A stretch of DNA of 64,000 nucleotides from NCBI GenBank assembly GCA_029204225.1, contig CM055107.1, positions 16,607,309 to 16,671,308 of the forward strand, read 5' to 3'. Under the pieces are notes generated by a model. It worked only from the letters and a program-made list of their open reading frames with translations. It did not search any database and had not been told where the DNA came from. A program made the translations under genes and the position numbers. Origin of the DNA: Diphasiastrum complanatum (lineage: Eukaryota > Streptophyta > Lycopodiopsida > Lycopodiales > Lycopodiaceae). Positions 48,698 through 64,000 of this stretch are shown here, one piece after another (within the stretch, counting starts at the first letter, position 1; each line of letters opens with the position of its first letter).

Positions 48698-48742
48698 AAC
48701 TAGTCTTGGAATAATTAAATTATCAAGTTTAAAGAGGGAGTT
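45620..48742 (+). mobile_element. Copia element I, decayed
   Basis: A plus-strand Copia with late gag, protease, integrase, part of RT and RNase H, then the polypurine tract AAAGAGGGAG (about 48731-48742). Sequence after it looks like an LTR. No PBS or complete 5' LTR was found. Repeats R1 and R2 flank it. Confidence 0.82.
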
Positions 48743-48743
48743 G

Positions 48744-49221
48744 TCACGTATATAAAATGTTGGTAATTTAATTATGAGGCCATCATAAGGGCCAATAATT
48801 AATACCAAAATAATTAAGTAGACCCCAATTATACATTGAACTAAATTCATGCGTCCTACTTAATAATACACTCTATGTTAACTTTACATAGTGGTAGAAG
48901 ATTCTAGAAATTCCTATTAGAGTAGAATAATCTAGAATGTTTAGCTTCTAGACTTTTCTAATAGAGAGTAGGATCTACTTTATGAATAACACTCCTAGAG
49001 AGAGTGTAACCGTAGAGAGTAGAAATTTTTTTGTATGTAGTCTATTAGAAGAACTAACAGTTCTTGAATGGAGAATGACCAAAACTGAATGGAGAAAAAA
49101 TTCAGATCAATAAATCGCTCTACAAAAGCTATAGACTTTATTTTAGATGCTCACAGTACATTTGAGTTTCTCTCACGTTCTTCTATTTTCTTTGTATTTT
49201 CAAGAAAATGAAGATTTCTTT
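48744..49221 (+). repeat. Probable 3' LTR of element I (right end uncertain)
   Basis: Begins TGTCACGTATATAAAATG directly after the polypurine tract. It holds repeated TCTAGA-rich sequence, an AATAAA near 49110 and a T-rich U5-like end (TTTTCTTTGTATTTTCA). It may stop near 49203-49221, or continue through R2 to an end TTTTTAACA at about 49722. Both readings remain open. Confidence 0.5.
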
Positions 49222-49722
49222 CATGAAATCCATCGTACATTGAATATCTAATGTTTCTATTTCATTCATTTCATAAGTACTACTCTAATAGTATGTAAAT
49301 GATATTCAAACATCAATACTTCTCACATGAATGAGAATCAATCATCAGTTTACTATTTACAAGACTTTGTGAAGGATTTCACATTTTGATCCATAATTTT
49401 TTTGATGAATGATCCAAAAAAAGTTTTGTAAAGTGGAGATAGGGCGATTTCTATTCTACTAGGACTATTTTGAATCACAGAGCTCATGTCACGTGTCAGT
49501 ATGATACTTGTCCAACGTGGATAAGCTAATACAAAAACAAATACTGACCAAAAGTCAGTACACAATATGTTGTAGTGATTAAAATCACATCTGAATCTTC
49601 ATTCAATAATTTCAAATCTATATTTGACAATTGTTACATGTCGTTAGACCATTGTTTGATTGATAATTTCATAGACTACAAAATAGTCTATCACATATTC
49701 TCCTTAATAAATTTTTAACAAT
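49222..49722. repeat. Direct repeat R2
   Basis: Starts TGAAATCCATCGTACATTG and ends TTAATAAATTTTTAACA. It matches R1 over most of its length and has about 90 extra bases near 49386-49480. Both copies share TCAGTACACA and ATAGTCTATCACATATTCTC. Confidence 0.75.
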
Positions 49723-50566
49723 TGAGAGAAAGAGAGAGAGAACCGATTGAGAGAAAGAGAGAGCGCGCATGCCTGGGGGGAAAAAAATTTGAAATTGTGT
49801 GTGTGCGTGCGCCCAACAAAAAGAAAAAAAAATGGCTTCTATGTGTTATTTTTTTCACACGCATAGGACCTTTCAATCGTTTTTTAGCTTTTCGCGTTGT
49901 AAAAAGCATGACATTTTGTTGCAGGCAGAGCGTGACATTTTTAAAGGCATGGCGACATTATCTCTCTAAAATAGTTTTAATATATACTAGTAAAGAGTGC
50001 CCGTCGTTGATGGGCAATGGTGGCCGATCTAGGTGGTGGCTGATGATTTGGAAATTCAGTATGTCATTGACAGATGATGATTTTTTCGATCTAGGTGGCA
50101 GTGGTCCCTATGTGGCCTGAATGCGGTCCTTACACGACGGTCCTTATACGGCCTAAATGCAGTCCTTATGCCTTAATTCAGACCGTATGTAGCAGCCGTA
50201 GGCGAGACCCTTGCAATGCGGTTTGTGGTTCGGTCACTTTGTTCAAACTGTAAGCAATACTTTACAGTGCGGTTGAGGTTCGTTCACTTCATTCAGAGCA
50301 TAGGCAAGACTTTGCAATTGTGCTTCGTATGTGACCACAATCATTGACCTTACGGTCCTTTGCGATGAAATGCGGTCGTATGCAGTCAAAATGGGATCCT
50401 TTGCGGTATGAGAGAGAGAGCATCTAAGAGAGAGAGAGAGAGCATCGTTTCCTTCCTTCAGACTACATGTAGCCATAGGCGAGACCCTTGCATGCGGTTT
50501 AGAGTTTAAGGCAAAGCATTAATGCTGCACAGGGACCGTGAGAACCTTGAGTGAGAGAGAGAGAAA

Positions 50567-50602
50567 GGGAGAGCATCCGAGTGAGAGAGAGAGAGAGCTC
50601 TC

Positions 50603-50640
<38 letters not shown>

Positions 50641-50770
50641 CTGAGAGAGAGCGATCTAGCAGAATCTGAGAGAGAGCGGTCCAACTAGTCTGCTTGCTAT
50701 TCAATAATCTTAATGGATTGTTTAGATTGCTTCTTTAAGCAGTGTGCTTCGTGCAATGTGTAGATAATGT
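50567..50770. repeat. Dispersed repeat copy 2
   Basis: Matches 3888-4200: the left flank GGGAGAGCATCCGAGTGAGA, GAGCTCTCTAGA, a shorter AG tract (about 50602-50638), then ATGGATTGTTTAGATTGCTT, GCAGTGTGCTTCGTG and CAATGTGTAGATAATG. This copy has a 40-bp AG tract where copy 1 has 134 bp. Confidence 0.75.
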
Positions 50771-50948
50771 GAGACAGAGAGAGAGCGAGAGACCATATGT
50801 AGCCAAATGTAGCCGTAGGCGAGACCATATGTAGCAATAGATAGGTGAGACCCTTGCATCCAGTTTGCGGTTCGTTCAGACCGGCAAGACTTTACGGTGG
50901 GTTGAGGGTTATTCACTTCGTTCAGAGCATTTAGGCCGCATAGGGACC

Positions 50949-51102
<154 letters not shown>

Positions 51103-51480
51103 ATCGTTTCATTTCTTCAGACCGTTTGTAGTCATCAGTGAGACCCTTGCATGTGGTTTGCAGTTCGTTCAATTCTTTGAGAGCATAGACGAGACTTTGC
51201 AATAGTGCTTCGTATGTGACAACAATCGTTGACTTTGCGGTCCTTTGCGATGAAATGCAGTCATATGCGGTCAAAATAGGATCCTTTGCGGTGTGAGAGA
51301 GAGAGAGAGAGAGAGCATCGTTTCCTTCGTTCAGACCGTTTGTAGTCATCGGCGAGACCCTTGCATGTGGTTTGCGGTTCGTTCAGAGCATTAAGGCCAC
51401 ATAGGGACCGTGAGAACCATGAGTGAGCATTTACGCCGCATAGGAACCGTGAGAATTGTGAGTGTTCAAATGTCCCACCT

Positions 51481-52030
51481 ATTGGGTGGGAATATTGCGA
51501 CTTCTCAAGAATACATTTAAATGTGGTTAAGCATTGGTGGTTTGTTTTGACACTTATAAGGTACATGGCATGCGCATGTAAGGACGTGCAGGCAGATGCA
51601 TAAAAAAGCTGGAAAATGATAGTTTGAGTATTTAGTCCTATTTTTCTCTCTCCGACATGGCATTTCTTATTGGGCCCTCTTCGGGCCCATATTTTCTTGA
51701 ATGAGCAAAAGCAGTTCCACTTGAATTTCCAAGTAATGTAGATGTTCAATGTGATTATGTTCTTCAATATTTGAATAGAAAGATAGAGGAGACTTTGAAT
51801 TATAGCTCTCATAGAGCTAAAATTGGATTTTGTTATAAGTTTAAACTATGCATGTTCAAAGTTTTTTGGAGGATATGGATTTTATATCTATCAATGAATT
51901 TGGTACTTTTATGGAATAACACATAGTAGCAGTTTCCCTCTTGTAAAAATTTTATTATTTGAATGAAATTTTCTCTCGTATAAATTATGGACGTACAAAT
52001 ATTATCATAAATTTTCACAACACATAATTT
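51481..52030. other. Gene-free stretch
   Basis: No gene is supported. AT-rich sequence leads into the HAD-like pseudogene. Confidence 0.4.
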
Positions 52031-52670
52031 GTGGACTTTGCTGGTATTGAAGGATTGGAACTATCAATGTGTTATCATCCTATGAAATACATAATTCTTA
52101 ACGTGAATGGATTGCTTGTGAAGAAATGGAAAGGAAAACCATGTACTAAAGGTGCATATATGATGTATGGAGATAAGGCCATTCAATTGCGAAAAGGAGC
52201 AACTACATTTTCGAATAAAATGCTTCAAAATTTCAAAGCATTTGGAGTTCTATAACAATGCATAGATCCAACAATGTCTTGATGTTTTGAATGTAATTGG
52301 AAAGTGGTAATATAGCTTCCATGTTATATGGGATCAAACAAAATGTTATAATGAGACAAAGTACATAATGCCTGGTATAGAACAAATTTAAGCTTCATTT
52401 AAACCATTGTGCTATCTTTGGAACATGTCTTGTGAAATGTTACCAATCAATACTTTGTTGATTGATGATGATCCTTACAAAGCTTGCATGAATCCACCTT
52501 GACAATGGTTTTTTTTTTATATACGAAGACAACTTTCTGAATATAGTTCTGTGGTCATATTTGCTACGCATCAAAGATGTTCCAAACATACCATATTACA
52601 TTGAAAGAAATCATTTGGCCCAACAACCATTGAAAGAAGCTAGTGATTTTAAACATTTGAGTGAATGGAG
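52031..52670 (+). pseudogene. HAD/FCP1-type (NLI-interacting factor-like) phosphatase pseudogene
   Basis: Plant FCP1-homology phosphatase-like proteins carry a K-L-L-V-LD-x-NGLL motif, then later WDQ-C, KPL--LW, NTLLIDDSPYKA--NPP and a C-terminal YVE--PFGQ-like end. Here the first frame (52031-52255) has KYIILNVNGLLV, with the nucleophile Asp replaced by Asn (52100-52102). After a frameshift and stops, the sequence gives WDQTKCYNETKYIMPG, PLCYLWNMS, NTLLIDDDPYKACMNPP (52449-52499) and finally IPYYIERNHLAQQPLKEA. The order is preserved, but stops, shifts and the lost nucleophile make it non-functional. It is the only other trace of a host gene family in the window. Confidence 0.7.
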
Positions 52671-55285
<2,615 letters not shown>

Positions 55286-56207
55286 ACTATAGGCAAGGAG
55301 CTATGCGAATGGAGAAAAAAGAATGACAAGGTAGTAGACCCTGTTGTCATCATCCATCGAAGATAGTCTCACACTTGACCTGGCTACACTCTCCAATGCA
55401 AGAGAGATGTGGGATACACTACTCAAAAGGTTTTAGATGAAATCACGTAGTCAAATCATGCTTCTTGAAGATCAGTTGACAAATGGAATGGCAAAGACCT
55501 CACCTCTTTTATCGGAATGATGAAAGATCTGTTCTTTTTGTTACACAATGCCGGAATAGAGAATGTAATATTATCAAAGAAGCAGCTTAACTATCTGCTA
55601 CGAGCTTTTCCAAGATCTTTCCAGACAACCCGAATGTTGTTAGCAAAAGATACAGTGATGACACTCGAAAAGACAGTAATCGAGATTCGAGAAGAAGTTG
55701 AAGCTCGTGAGCACCTTGATCACAAGGACACTTCTGACCAAGCTCTCTACAACAATAAGGAGAAACCCAAGAAGCAGGTCAAGCCTAAGAGGGAGTCAGA
55801 TCAGAGGTAGGATCAAGACCAGCAAATAGAAGGAGCCAGCAAAGGTAGACAGAAGAACAAAAAAAAGTCGAGACAGTAGAATGGTAACAAGAAAGTATGT
55901 GTGAGATGCAAACATGGACATATCGTCGATTCATGTTGGCTGAATCTCAGATTTGAGTGTATCCATTGCCACAAGGAGGGTCATGCAGCCATAGACTACT
56001 ACCAGAACCTGAGGAACAAGCAACCTCAAGGCAAACGGGAGAACAACAATAGTTCAATCCTATGTCGAAGGGCCAGAAAGCTCAAAGATGGGCAAAGAAA
56101 GTTCGAACAACGAAAGTCAACCTATCTATGTGCCGCATCAACATCTGGCACATAAGAGATAATCCTTGATTCAGGAGCTACCTCACAATTTCTTACATCA
56201 AGATGGA
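55286..56207 (+). pseudogene. Copia gag-protease fragment J
   Basis: Plus-strand gag: NAREMWDTLLKRF, SQIMLLEDQL, LLHNAGIENVILSKKQLNYL, then KTVIEIREEVEAREHLDHKD. Two zinc knuckles follow: CVRCKHGHIVDSC (shortened spacing) and CIHCHKEGHAAIDY (last Cys replaced by Tyr), with the spacer WLNLRFE. Protease begins EIILDSGATSQF near 56155-56190 and ends within a few codons at the junction with minus-strand fragment K. The double knuckle relates J to element I. Several stops. Confidence 0.8.
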
Positions 56208-57065
56208 TAATATCCGACTTTTGAAGTGTAGATCCATCAAGATTCATAGCTCTTGGAGATATATAAGTTTCCTTCTCTATGTGCATAGAGGAGTTCATTT
56301 GAATTCTTATCAAGAATGGTACTAATTGACTGGCAATAAACAAAGCTCTATAACCTTGATCAGTGATCTTGCTTATAGACAGTAAATTTTTTGTTAATTC
56401 GGGTACATAGAGTACATCGTCTAACTGTCTAGTGATACCATCTGGGAATTGTAGTCGAATGGAGCCTTGGCCTTCAACTTTGTGTGAGTTTGGGTCTCCA
56501 AAGAAAATTTACTTTGATTCAGTTGTTGTGAGATTCGAGAATATATTCTTACATGGAGTCATGTTGCTGAAAAGCACCTGAATCTAGATACCATTCATAA
56601 CATCCTTGCTTGGTTGATCTTGTACCATCAGTGTCTTTTCTTCTTTTTGGGAATTTCTGACAGAGTCATAGCCTCCTTCTTGGTGTTGTTGCATCTTTTT
56701 TCTCGCTTCATTGTGCTTGAAGATCCGATATTCTTTGATGTCGTGATTGGATCTCTTGCAATATCTACAAAAGAGTTTGGTCTTGACAGGTTGTTGTCGA
56801 CTATGATGTTGTTGTTGTTGCATTGAATCTATCTGCTCCAACCTTTGTCTTCTTATCCTTGTAGTTCTTCTTCTTGAAATGCTTCTTATTGGAGTAGAAG
56901 GCCATTGTCTTGTTACTCAAGGTAGATAAGCTTTTTCTCCTTACTTCTTCCTACAATAAACTTGCTGCCAGCTTCTGGAGTGACAGTGTAGGAGTATTGC
57001 TCAAAAGCAATACTAGATTGTCGGAGGAGGGAGGAAGACTAGCAAGAAGGGACATAGTGGAGTCT
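56208..57065 (-). pseudogene. Copia gag-protease fragment K
   Basis: Minus-strand gag from about 57065: STMSLLASLPPSSDNLVLLL, KLAASLL, a stop, then EEVRRK and a Lys-rich part with a Gln/His-rich run (56780-56841). The zinc knuckle CRYCKRSNHDIKEY has its last Cys replaced by Tyr. The protease-linker region QFPDGITRQLDDVLYVPELT and KNLLSISKITDQGYRALF runs to about 56220, where it meets fragment J tail to tail. Stops lie around 56583 and 56508. Confidence 0.82.
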
Positions 57066-57121
57066 TCTTCATGGTACAACATTTGTAGCAAGCCAAGAAA
57101 TCAATATGATTTGTTTTTCCA

Positions 57122-57843
57122 ATTTTAACACTCCTCCTAAAAGTGATCTATATTGATTTGAACCTGGATCTTGTATAACTCCAAGATTGGCTCTATGTTT
57201 GATGAAAGAACTTTTGCTCAAAGGTTTGGTGAGCATATCAGCAATTCAAGATGATGTGTCGATGTGCTCCAAATTGATTTCCCCTCCAATGAGCTTCTCT
57301 CTCACGAAGTGATGTGCAACTTCGATATGCTTGCTCCTTGCATGGAATATTGGGTTGTTGGCAACAGCTTGGGCTGAAATGTTGTCACACATGATCATAG
57401 GTAGATCCTCTTCTAAGATTATCTTTAGTTCCACTAGTAACCTTTTGATCCAAAGCACTTCCTTTGTTGTTGTAGTGAGTGCCTTGTACTCAGCTTCACA
57501 TGATGAGAGTGATACAGTATCTTGCTTTTTGGAAAGCCAAGATATCAAGTTTCCTTCAAGATATATGACATAAGCACTTGTAGATTTTCGATCTGCTCTA
57601 TCACTTGCAAAATCTGAGTCAGAATAACCAATAATAGAAAGATCTTCACTTTTATACAATAAACCAAAATCAAATTGAAGATATATATCTAAGCACTCAC
57701 TTGGCCATTTTCCATTGATAGATAGTAGAATTTTGCATAGCTTGGCTCAACTTATGAACACTAAAGCTTATGTCAGGTCTAGTTATTGTGAGCCAAATTA
57801 AGGAGCCTATAAGACTTCTAAAAAGTGTGATGTCTTCTTGAGC
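57122..57843 (-). pseudogene. Copia RNase H and polypurine tract (fragment F, B family)
   Basis: Minus-strand RNase H from about 57843: SLIGSLIWLTITRPDISF, then YKSEDLSIIGYSDSDFASDR, SWLSKKQDTVSLSSCEAEY, FHARSKHIEVAHHFVREKL, and after a stop IADMLTKPLSKSSF. It is very close to element B. The polypurine signature CTCCTCCTAAAA (plus strand, from 57133) and a scrap of LTR (AATTTTAACA) follow before fragment K begins. One stop is at 57246. RT is absent. Confidence 0.88.
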
Positions 57844-60029
<2,186 letters not shown>

Positions 60030-60129
60030 ATATTTCCATAGTGTATTGGTGCTCAGGAATTGATTTTGAACTCGAATGATTCGAATTCTGATGACTTTGA
60101 ATTATGATGACTCGAATTGGAGTGATGCT

Positions 60130-60573
60130 TAATTCCAACAGAAACAATGTGACTAAGATCTCAAAATCTCATCTAGAACACTCAAAACCTGGATTGACAA
60201 TGCACAACCTTATAGTGATCAAACAAGCAACCTTTGGTGCTTCATAGGCAAGTGTCAGTGACACTAGATTGGGTGCCCTACCCACCTTCATTCAAATGCC
60301 TAGAACTTGCTCAATAGTGATCCAAATCACATGAGGTCTCTTGCACCAAAAACTACACTTCAATAGCTTTCCAATAAGTGTTTAAGTGCTTGCCCACACG
60401 TGCTCTGAGCACATCAGTCCGTACTACATCTTCTAGATCCAAATCAATGTGATTTTGGCCCTCTTGATGCCAAAATCTCTTGAAAGCTATTCTAGATCCT
60501 CAGCCACACTCAAAACCATGAAATCCACTCTCTAATCTTGATCATTGATGCATGAAGATCATACCTTAGGGTG
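60130..60573 (-). other. Copia leader remnant related to element B
   Basis: Collinear with 12950-13445 of element B: ACTAAGATCTCAAAA, AAGCAACCT, GGGTGCCCTACC, AAAAACTA-AC and CACACGTG-CTGAGCAC-T occur in order. There is no gag to its left, so only the leader and LTR of this copy survive. Confidence 0.7.
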
Positions 60574-60585
60574 GCTCTGACACCA
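60574..60585 (-). other. Primer-binding site of LTR remnant L
   Basis: The plus strand is GCTCTGACACCA, one mismatch from the complement of TGGTATCAGAGC, directly beside the LTR start. Confidence 0.8.
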
Positions 60586-61087
60586 TGTTAAGGTTTCACA
60601 TGTGTGAAGACCTGCCCAACACCCATAATGATCTTCCAAGGTAGTTGTGATTGCACATAGATTTATCACATAGATTGCATCCTAAGATCTTCCCAGATTG
60701 ATTCTAAAGCAAGAGCACAATTTCATGCATAATGAATTGACATTCAATTGGCACTCAAAACAATCAAATTACATGGAAAAAAAAAGTTTCCAAGATGCTT
60801 TTAGAGAGAGAGAAATATCTTGCTCTCGGGTAGAGAGAGAAAATGAGTGAGCCCTCAAGTAGAAAGAGAATATGAGGAAAAACAATGTGTAGTCTCCAAA
60901 ATTGCTTCCGAAAAAAACTACGTGATACAAAGAGCTTTCTCCCACATATAGAGTGGCTTAATGACCACCTTACACTGTGATTGGATCACTCAATAAGCAC
61001 CTCACACTGATTGGACCTCCATGACTCCACCTACTTATGTACATGAGAGTATAAACTAATGAAGCTAGATTTTGCAAAATCTTCACA
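60586..61087 (-). repeat. LTR remnant L (502 bp, B family)
   Basis: The plus strand starts TGTTAAGGTTTCACATGTGTG and ends AAATCTTCACA, matching the layout of element B LTRs (TGTTGAATTTCACACGTGTG ... TTCTTCACA). It shares CTCTCGGGTAGAGAGAGAAA and ATTGGACCTC motifs. It is shorter than B's LTR. No second copy was found. Confidence 0.75.
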
Positions 61088-61640
61088 GGCGAGCTAGCAA
61101 GTCATTCAAAGGATTGGCGAGTAAAATCAGCAAGTATTTGGATACGTTGAGTAATGGCTAAGGAAAGCGCGAGTAATGGAACTCGATTTCACTCGCGTAT
61201 TTATACGCTAGAGATTTTACTCGCCCACTATTATTTTTGGAGTTTGATCCCATGAGTGCCAAATTGACGGGGATTATTGTGTGCATGGTTCATTTTTTGA
61301 TTGACTACCAGATTAAACAGTTATTTTGATCAGAAACTCCCATTGTTTATTAAAAATGACAATTACGAGAATCTAGCCTATTATCAATCCAGGCTAAGAT
61401 TCTCTCTGGACAAAGGAGACCATTTGTGCACCTACAGTAGGCAATCATTGTTGGCATGCTCACTAACATCTATAAATAGCAATAATGGTGTTTTTGGTTC
61501 ATTTTGAGCATCGATAGCATAACACAAGGGGATTTTAACATGGAAAAGTAAGTGGACTGTGTGAAGGAATATACATGATGAGGAGGAGATGTATAAACAC
61601 TGGATAGAGATCTTCGTATTCTAATATTCACTTGTAAAAA
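61088..61640. other. Gene-free stretch
   Basis: No supported feature. A short run of GCGAG/ACTCGC motifs (61088-61225) is noted. Confidence 0.45.
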
Positions 61641-62330
61641 TTGAATCCATAACTAAAGGGGGGTCCTAACCTACGTAACCATGGAAATTTTGATACTTAC
61701 GTTCTAAAGACCGAACGACTCTAAACCGGATCTAACTGACTTAACTATTTCGAAGATCTAATTTTCTTATGTCTAACTCTCTAGTGCAAACTAATCTACT
61801 GCATGCTAACTTAAACAATCTAGCCTGGGCTTACCTACGTAATCTTAACGGTTCTATTTAGCCTTCAACTGCGTATAACCTAAGATGGACTAACTAGCAT
61901 TATCTAATCTATCTGTCTTTTAACTAAGCCAAACTACTGCTAGCTAACCTATGCTAAAGTTGATCTAGCTAACTTTTAACCAATCTAACCATTAACTAAT
62001 TTGTCTAACTTGTAACTAAGCTAAATTATCACTAGCTAATCTATGCTAGAGTTGATCTAACTACACTGATCTAGCTAACGATTTCCTAACTCCGAATATT
62101 CTAAGTCTGAAATCGACTAATCCTAAGGTTGATCCTAACGAGTTTAAGCTACATCTAGGTAGAGTGTAAACTTATGCTCTAATCTAATTTACCAAGTCTA
62201 GGGCATCCTCCTAATGTGCTACCTATGCTATCTGTAACTTTACTGAAATGGCTTCAAGCAATCTAGGCTACTCCTATCTGTGCCTACTTATCCTAACTAT
62301 CCTAATCTAATCGATCTTCTCACGAAGGTG
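61641..62330 (-). repeat. CTAAC-rich degenerate repeat with a 92-bp tandem unit
   Basis: Dense in CTAAC/CTAGCTAA on the plus strand. Two units start AACTAAG at 61922 and 62014 and share CTAGCTAA-CTATGCTA and GAGTTGATCTA, a 92-base period. It lies directly beyond the C-terminal end of the minus-strand Gypsy integrase, the expected 3' untranslated region of that element. Confidence 0.65.
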
Positions 62331-62339
62331 AAGACGACG

Positions 62340-63050
62340 AGGACGACGCGTGAGGCTCATCCCGTAACTGGACATTGGCTGGATAATAGCGATGTAGACT
62401 GCTATCATTGACGGGTGTGTCGAATAGTTGTCCTTGCAGGTTGGCGAGTATAACTATGTCATTCGGTCGGATCTCTACTACTTTGTACAATCCTCTCCTA
62501 GAAGCTTCAATTTTTTTTTATGCGCCTTGGCATTGTATAGAAGTGCCAATTCTCCCTTCGTGAGATCCTTGATCTTGTTGTTGTGGTCGTGCCAAGCTTT
62601 TCTATGTTGTTTTTCCACGAGTAACGCATGGAGGGCGAGGAAGCGAGTTTCATGGAGTTGGAGGAGATTATGGAGTCTTCGCTTGGTGGACTCATTGGTA
62701 AATCGTTCGGTGATGGCTACTCTCAAACTTGGGACGACAAACTCTGCAAGCATTACGGCTTCTTGACAGTACACCGTCTGAATTGGCATTTGTCATGTAC
62801 TTACTTTGAAAGTGGTCATGAAAGCCCATAGCACCGCATGGAGCTTATGTTCCCAATCTAAATGCATGGCCTCAACCCTTTTCATGATAATGCTACGGTT
62901 TGCTTGTCCGTTACATTGCGGGTGATAGGGGGTACTCTTCCTATCGACAACCTAATACGAAGATAACAAGTGAGTGACAGTTTCATTTAGAAAATGGGTA
63001 CCACAATCACTTATGAGTTCAGGTGAGCCACACAACCCATGGTGCATTCA
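62340..63050 (-). pseudogene. Ty3/Gypsy integrase fragment
   Basis: Minus-strand from about 63050: CGSPELISDCGTHFLNETV, then KSTPYHPQCNGQANRSIIMK (integrase core with Asp, and Glu replaced in the usual GQ-E position). DWEHKLHAVLWAF follows, then AVMLAEFVVPSLRVAI, LHETRFLALHALLVEKQHRK, WHDHNNKIKDL and, after a frameshift, NLQGQLFDTPVNDSSLHRYY near 62390-62430. It is clearly related to element D integrase (VEFHIPSLRVAY, VNGSRLKKY). The upstream part of pol is missing. Confidence 0.85.
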
Positions 63051-64000
63051 TTTTGTACTATTGATATCGAATATATTATATTTATTTTTTAACATCAAGC
63101 ATGCAATCTATTTGATGACTATAAGCTATTGGTGTAGTTTATTGTGGTTTGGATGCGCTTTAAAATATTAGGTTTAATTTTCTAGTATCAGAGACTGTCT
63201 ACCATTTGGTTGACCTGGAGGCGACAATTCACATGCTTGACTCGTGGCATAATCAATAGGGCAAGCCATGTTTTTTTGTACCATCAGCGTCTGTGATTGT
63301 ATGTAGGGGGAGTTTGATGCATATTATGTCAATGTTTACGACTATGTGGTGGAATACGAGGTCAACCTTCGAGCTTGACAAAATACGCACAACGCATATT
63401 ATGACAACATGACGCACTTATGAGTTGTCATGTTCACTACGATTCATGACATGTGTGAGAAGTTGAGAAACCACTTTCATATTATTGTGGGTCTTGCTAA
63501 TATGGACTCCTACGACGTTTGGCGTGATTAATGCTACTAGAACAAGGATTACATCAAGTCCATAATCATCCAAACAAAGGATCGTCTACATGGTTAAGAC
63601 TAGCACGTTCATAATCACTACATATTTTTGACATATTACCACTACGACTACTATTTACATGCATACATGAATGTGAATGCTTTCAAGGATTTATAATGTG
63701 AATATACATGTGATTGATTTTATGGATTTACTAATTTAGAACATCTGTTAATATGGTGTACAATATTTTTTTGCTATGTGAATGCAACTATAAGAGATAT
63801 AAACACAAAGATGTATTCAAAAGAAACAAATTCACCTCTAAATTCATAATCTCACAAAATTCTCAAATGTGTTACTTGCATAATATTCACTCCACAAGTT
63901 TTAGAACCATATTTATTGATTTTTAACTATCATGATTTAAAATTTCAATCAAATCATGTCAAATACTTGTCTTATTAAATAAGAGCTTGTAGGGCCTAGA
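63051..64000. other. Gene-free window end
   Basis: No supported gene. A TAGTATCAGAGA at about 63182 is two mismatches from the Copia PBS, but no LTR or gag accompanies it. Confidence 0.4.

Noticed and set aside
63178-63200. Possible Copia primer-binding site TAGTATCAGAGA
   Set aside because: It has two mismatches to the usual site, and there is no LTR end, leader or gag nearby.

Overview
This window looks like a nuclear chromosome segment of a seed plant with a large, retrotransposon-filled genome. A conifer or other gymnosperm is my best guess, but nothing here proves it. The reasons are that only one intact host gene appears in 64 kb, nested and decayed Ty1/Copia and Ty3/Gypsy LTR elements fill much of the rest, long (AG)n tracts recur, and no bacterial or organellar features are seen. 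CRISPR, operon and plasmid features are absent.

Layout. 1-3.9 kb holds remnants of a minus-strand Ty3/Gypsy element (an ORF at 1788-2294 and an integrase tail at 3399-3464) next to a Copia fragment (3467-3890). 3.9-4.4 kb has two long AG tracts inside a dispersed repeat. 5.2-14.7 kb is a decayed plus-strand Copia element (A) split by a nearly intact minus-strand Copia element (B, 7960-14188) with 731-733 bp LTRs, PBS, PPT, a 5-bp target duplication ATTTA and one in-frame stop. 14.7-15.9 kb is a third Copia gag remnant. 15.9-22.5 kb has no gene, apart from a hairpin-flanked AG tract, a Gypsy RT fragment and a foldback. 22.5-33.5 kb holds a Copia gag fragment and a Copia element (E) split by a complete-ended Ty3/Gypsy element (D, 23995-32343, target duplication AGAAC). 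D has lost gag and the RT core but carries about 3.1 kb of extra sense coding material between integrase and 3' LTR.

35.6-36.7 kb is an LTR-like block with TTCGCGAA repeats, a TATA box and a tandemly repeated primer-binding site. The one convincing host gene follows: an intronless secreted aspartic protease of the nepenthesin/CDR1 type (37241-38680). It has a TATA box upstream and an exact tandem duplication of about 211 bp downstream.

41-49.7 kb contains three decayed Copia elements (G, H, I), one of which carries a non-LTR reverse transcriptase fragment in place of its integrase core. 49.7-51.5 kb is a complex tandem/AG repeat. 52.0-52.7 kb is a broken HAD/FCP1-type phosphatase-like pseudogene. 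55.3-57.8 kb holds three Copia fragments (J, K, F), two of them joined tail to tail. 60.1-61.1 kb is an LTR plus leader without coding region. 61.9-63.05 kb is a minus-strand Gypsy integrase with a 92-bp repeat beyond its end.

Functionally, the protease is the only gene likely to act for the plant. Element B is the only mobile element close to coding-competent. The features most worth following up are the extra ORFs downstream of Gypsy pol, the tandem PBS array and the dispersed repeats that seed the AG tracts. All calls come from reading the sequence by eye. No database search was run.
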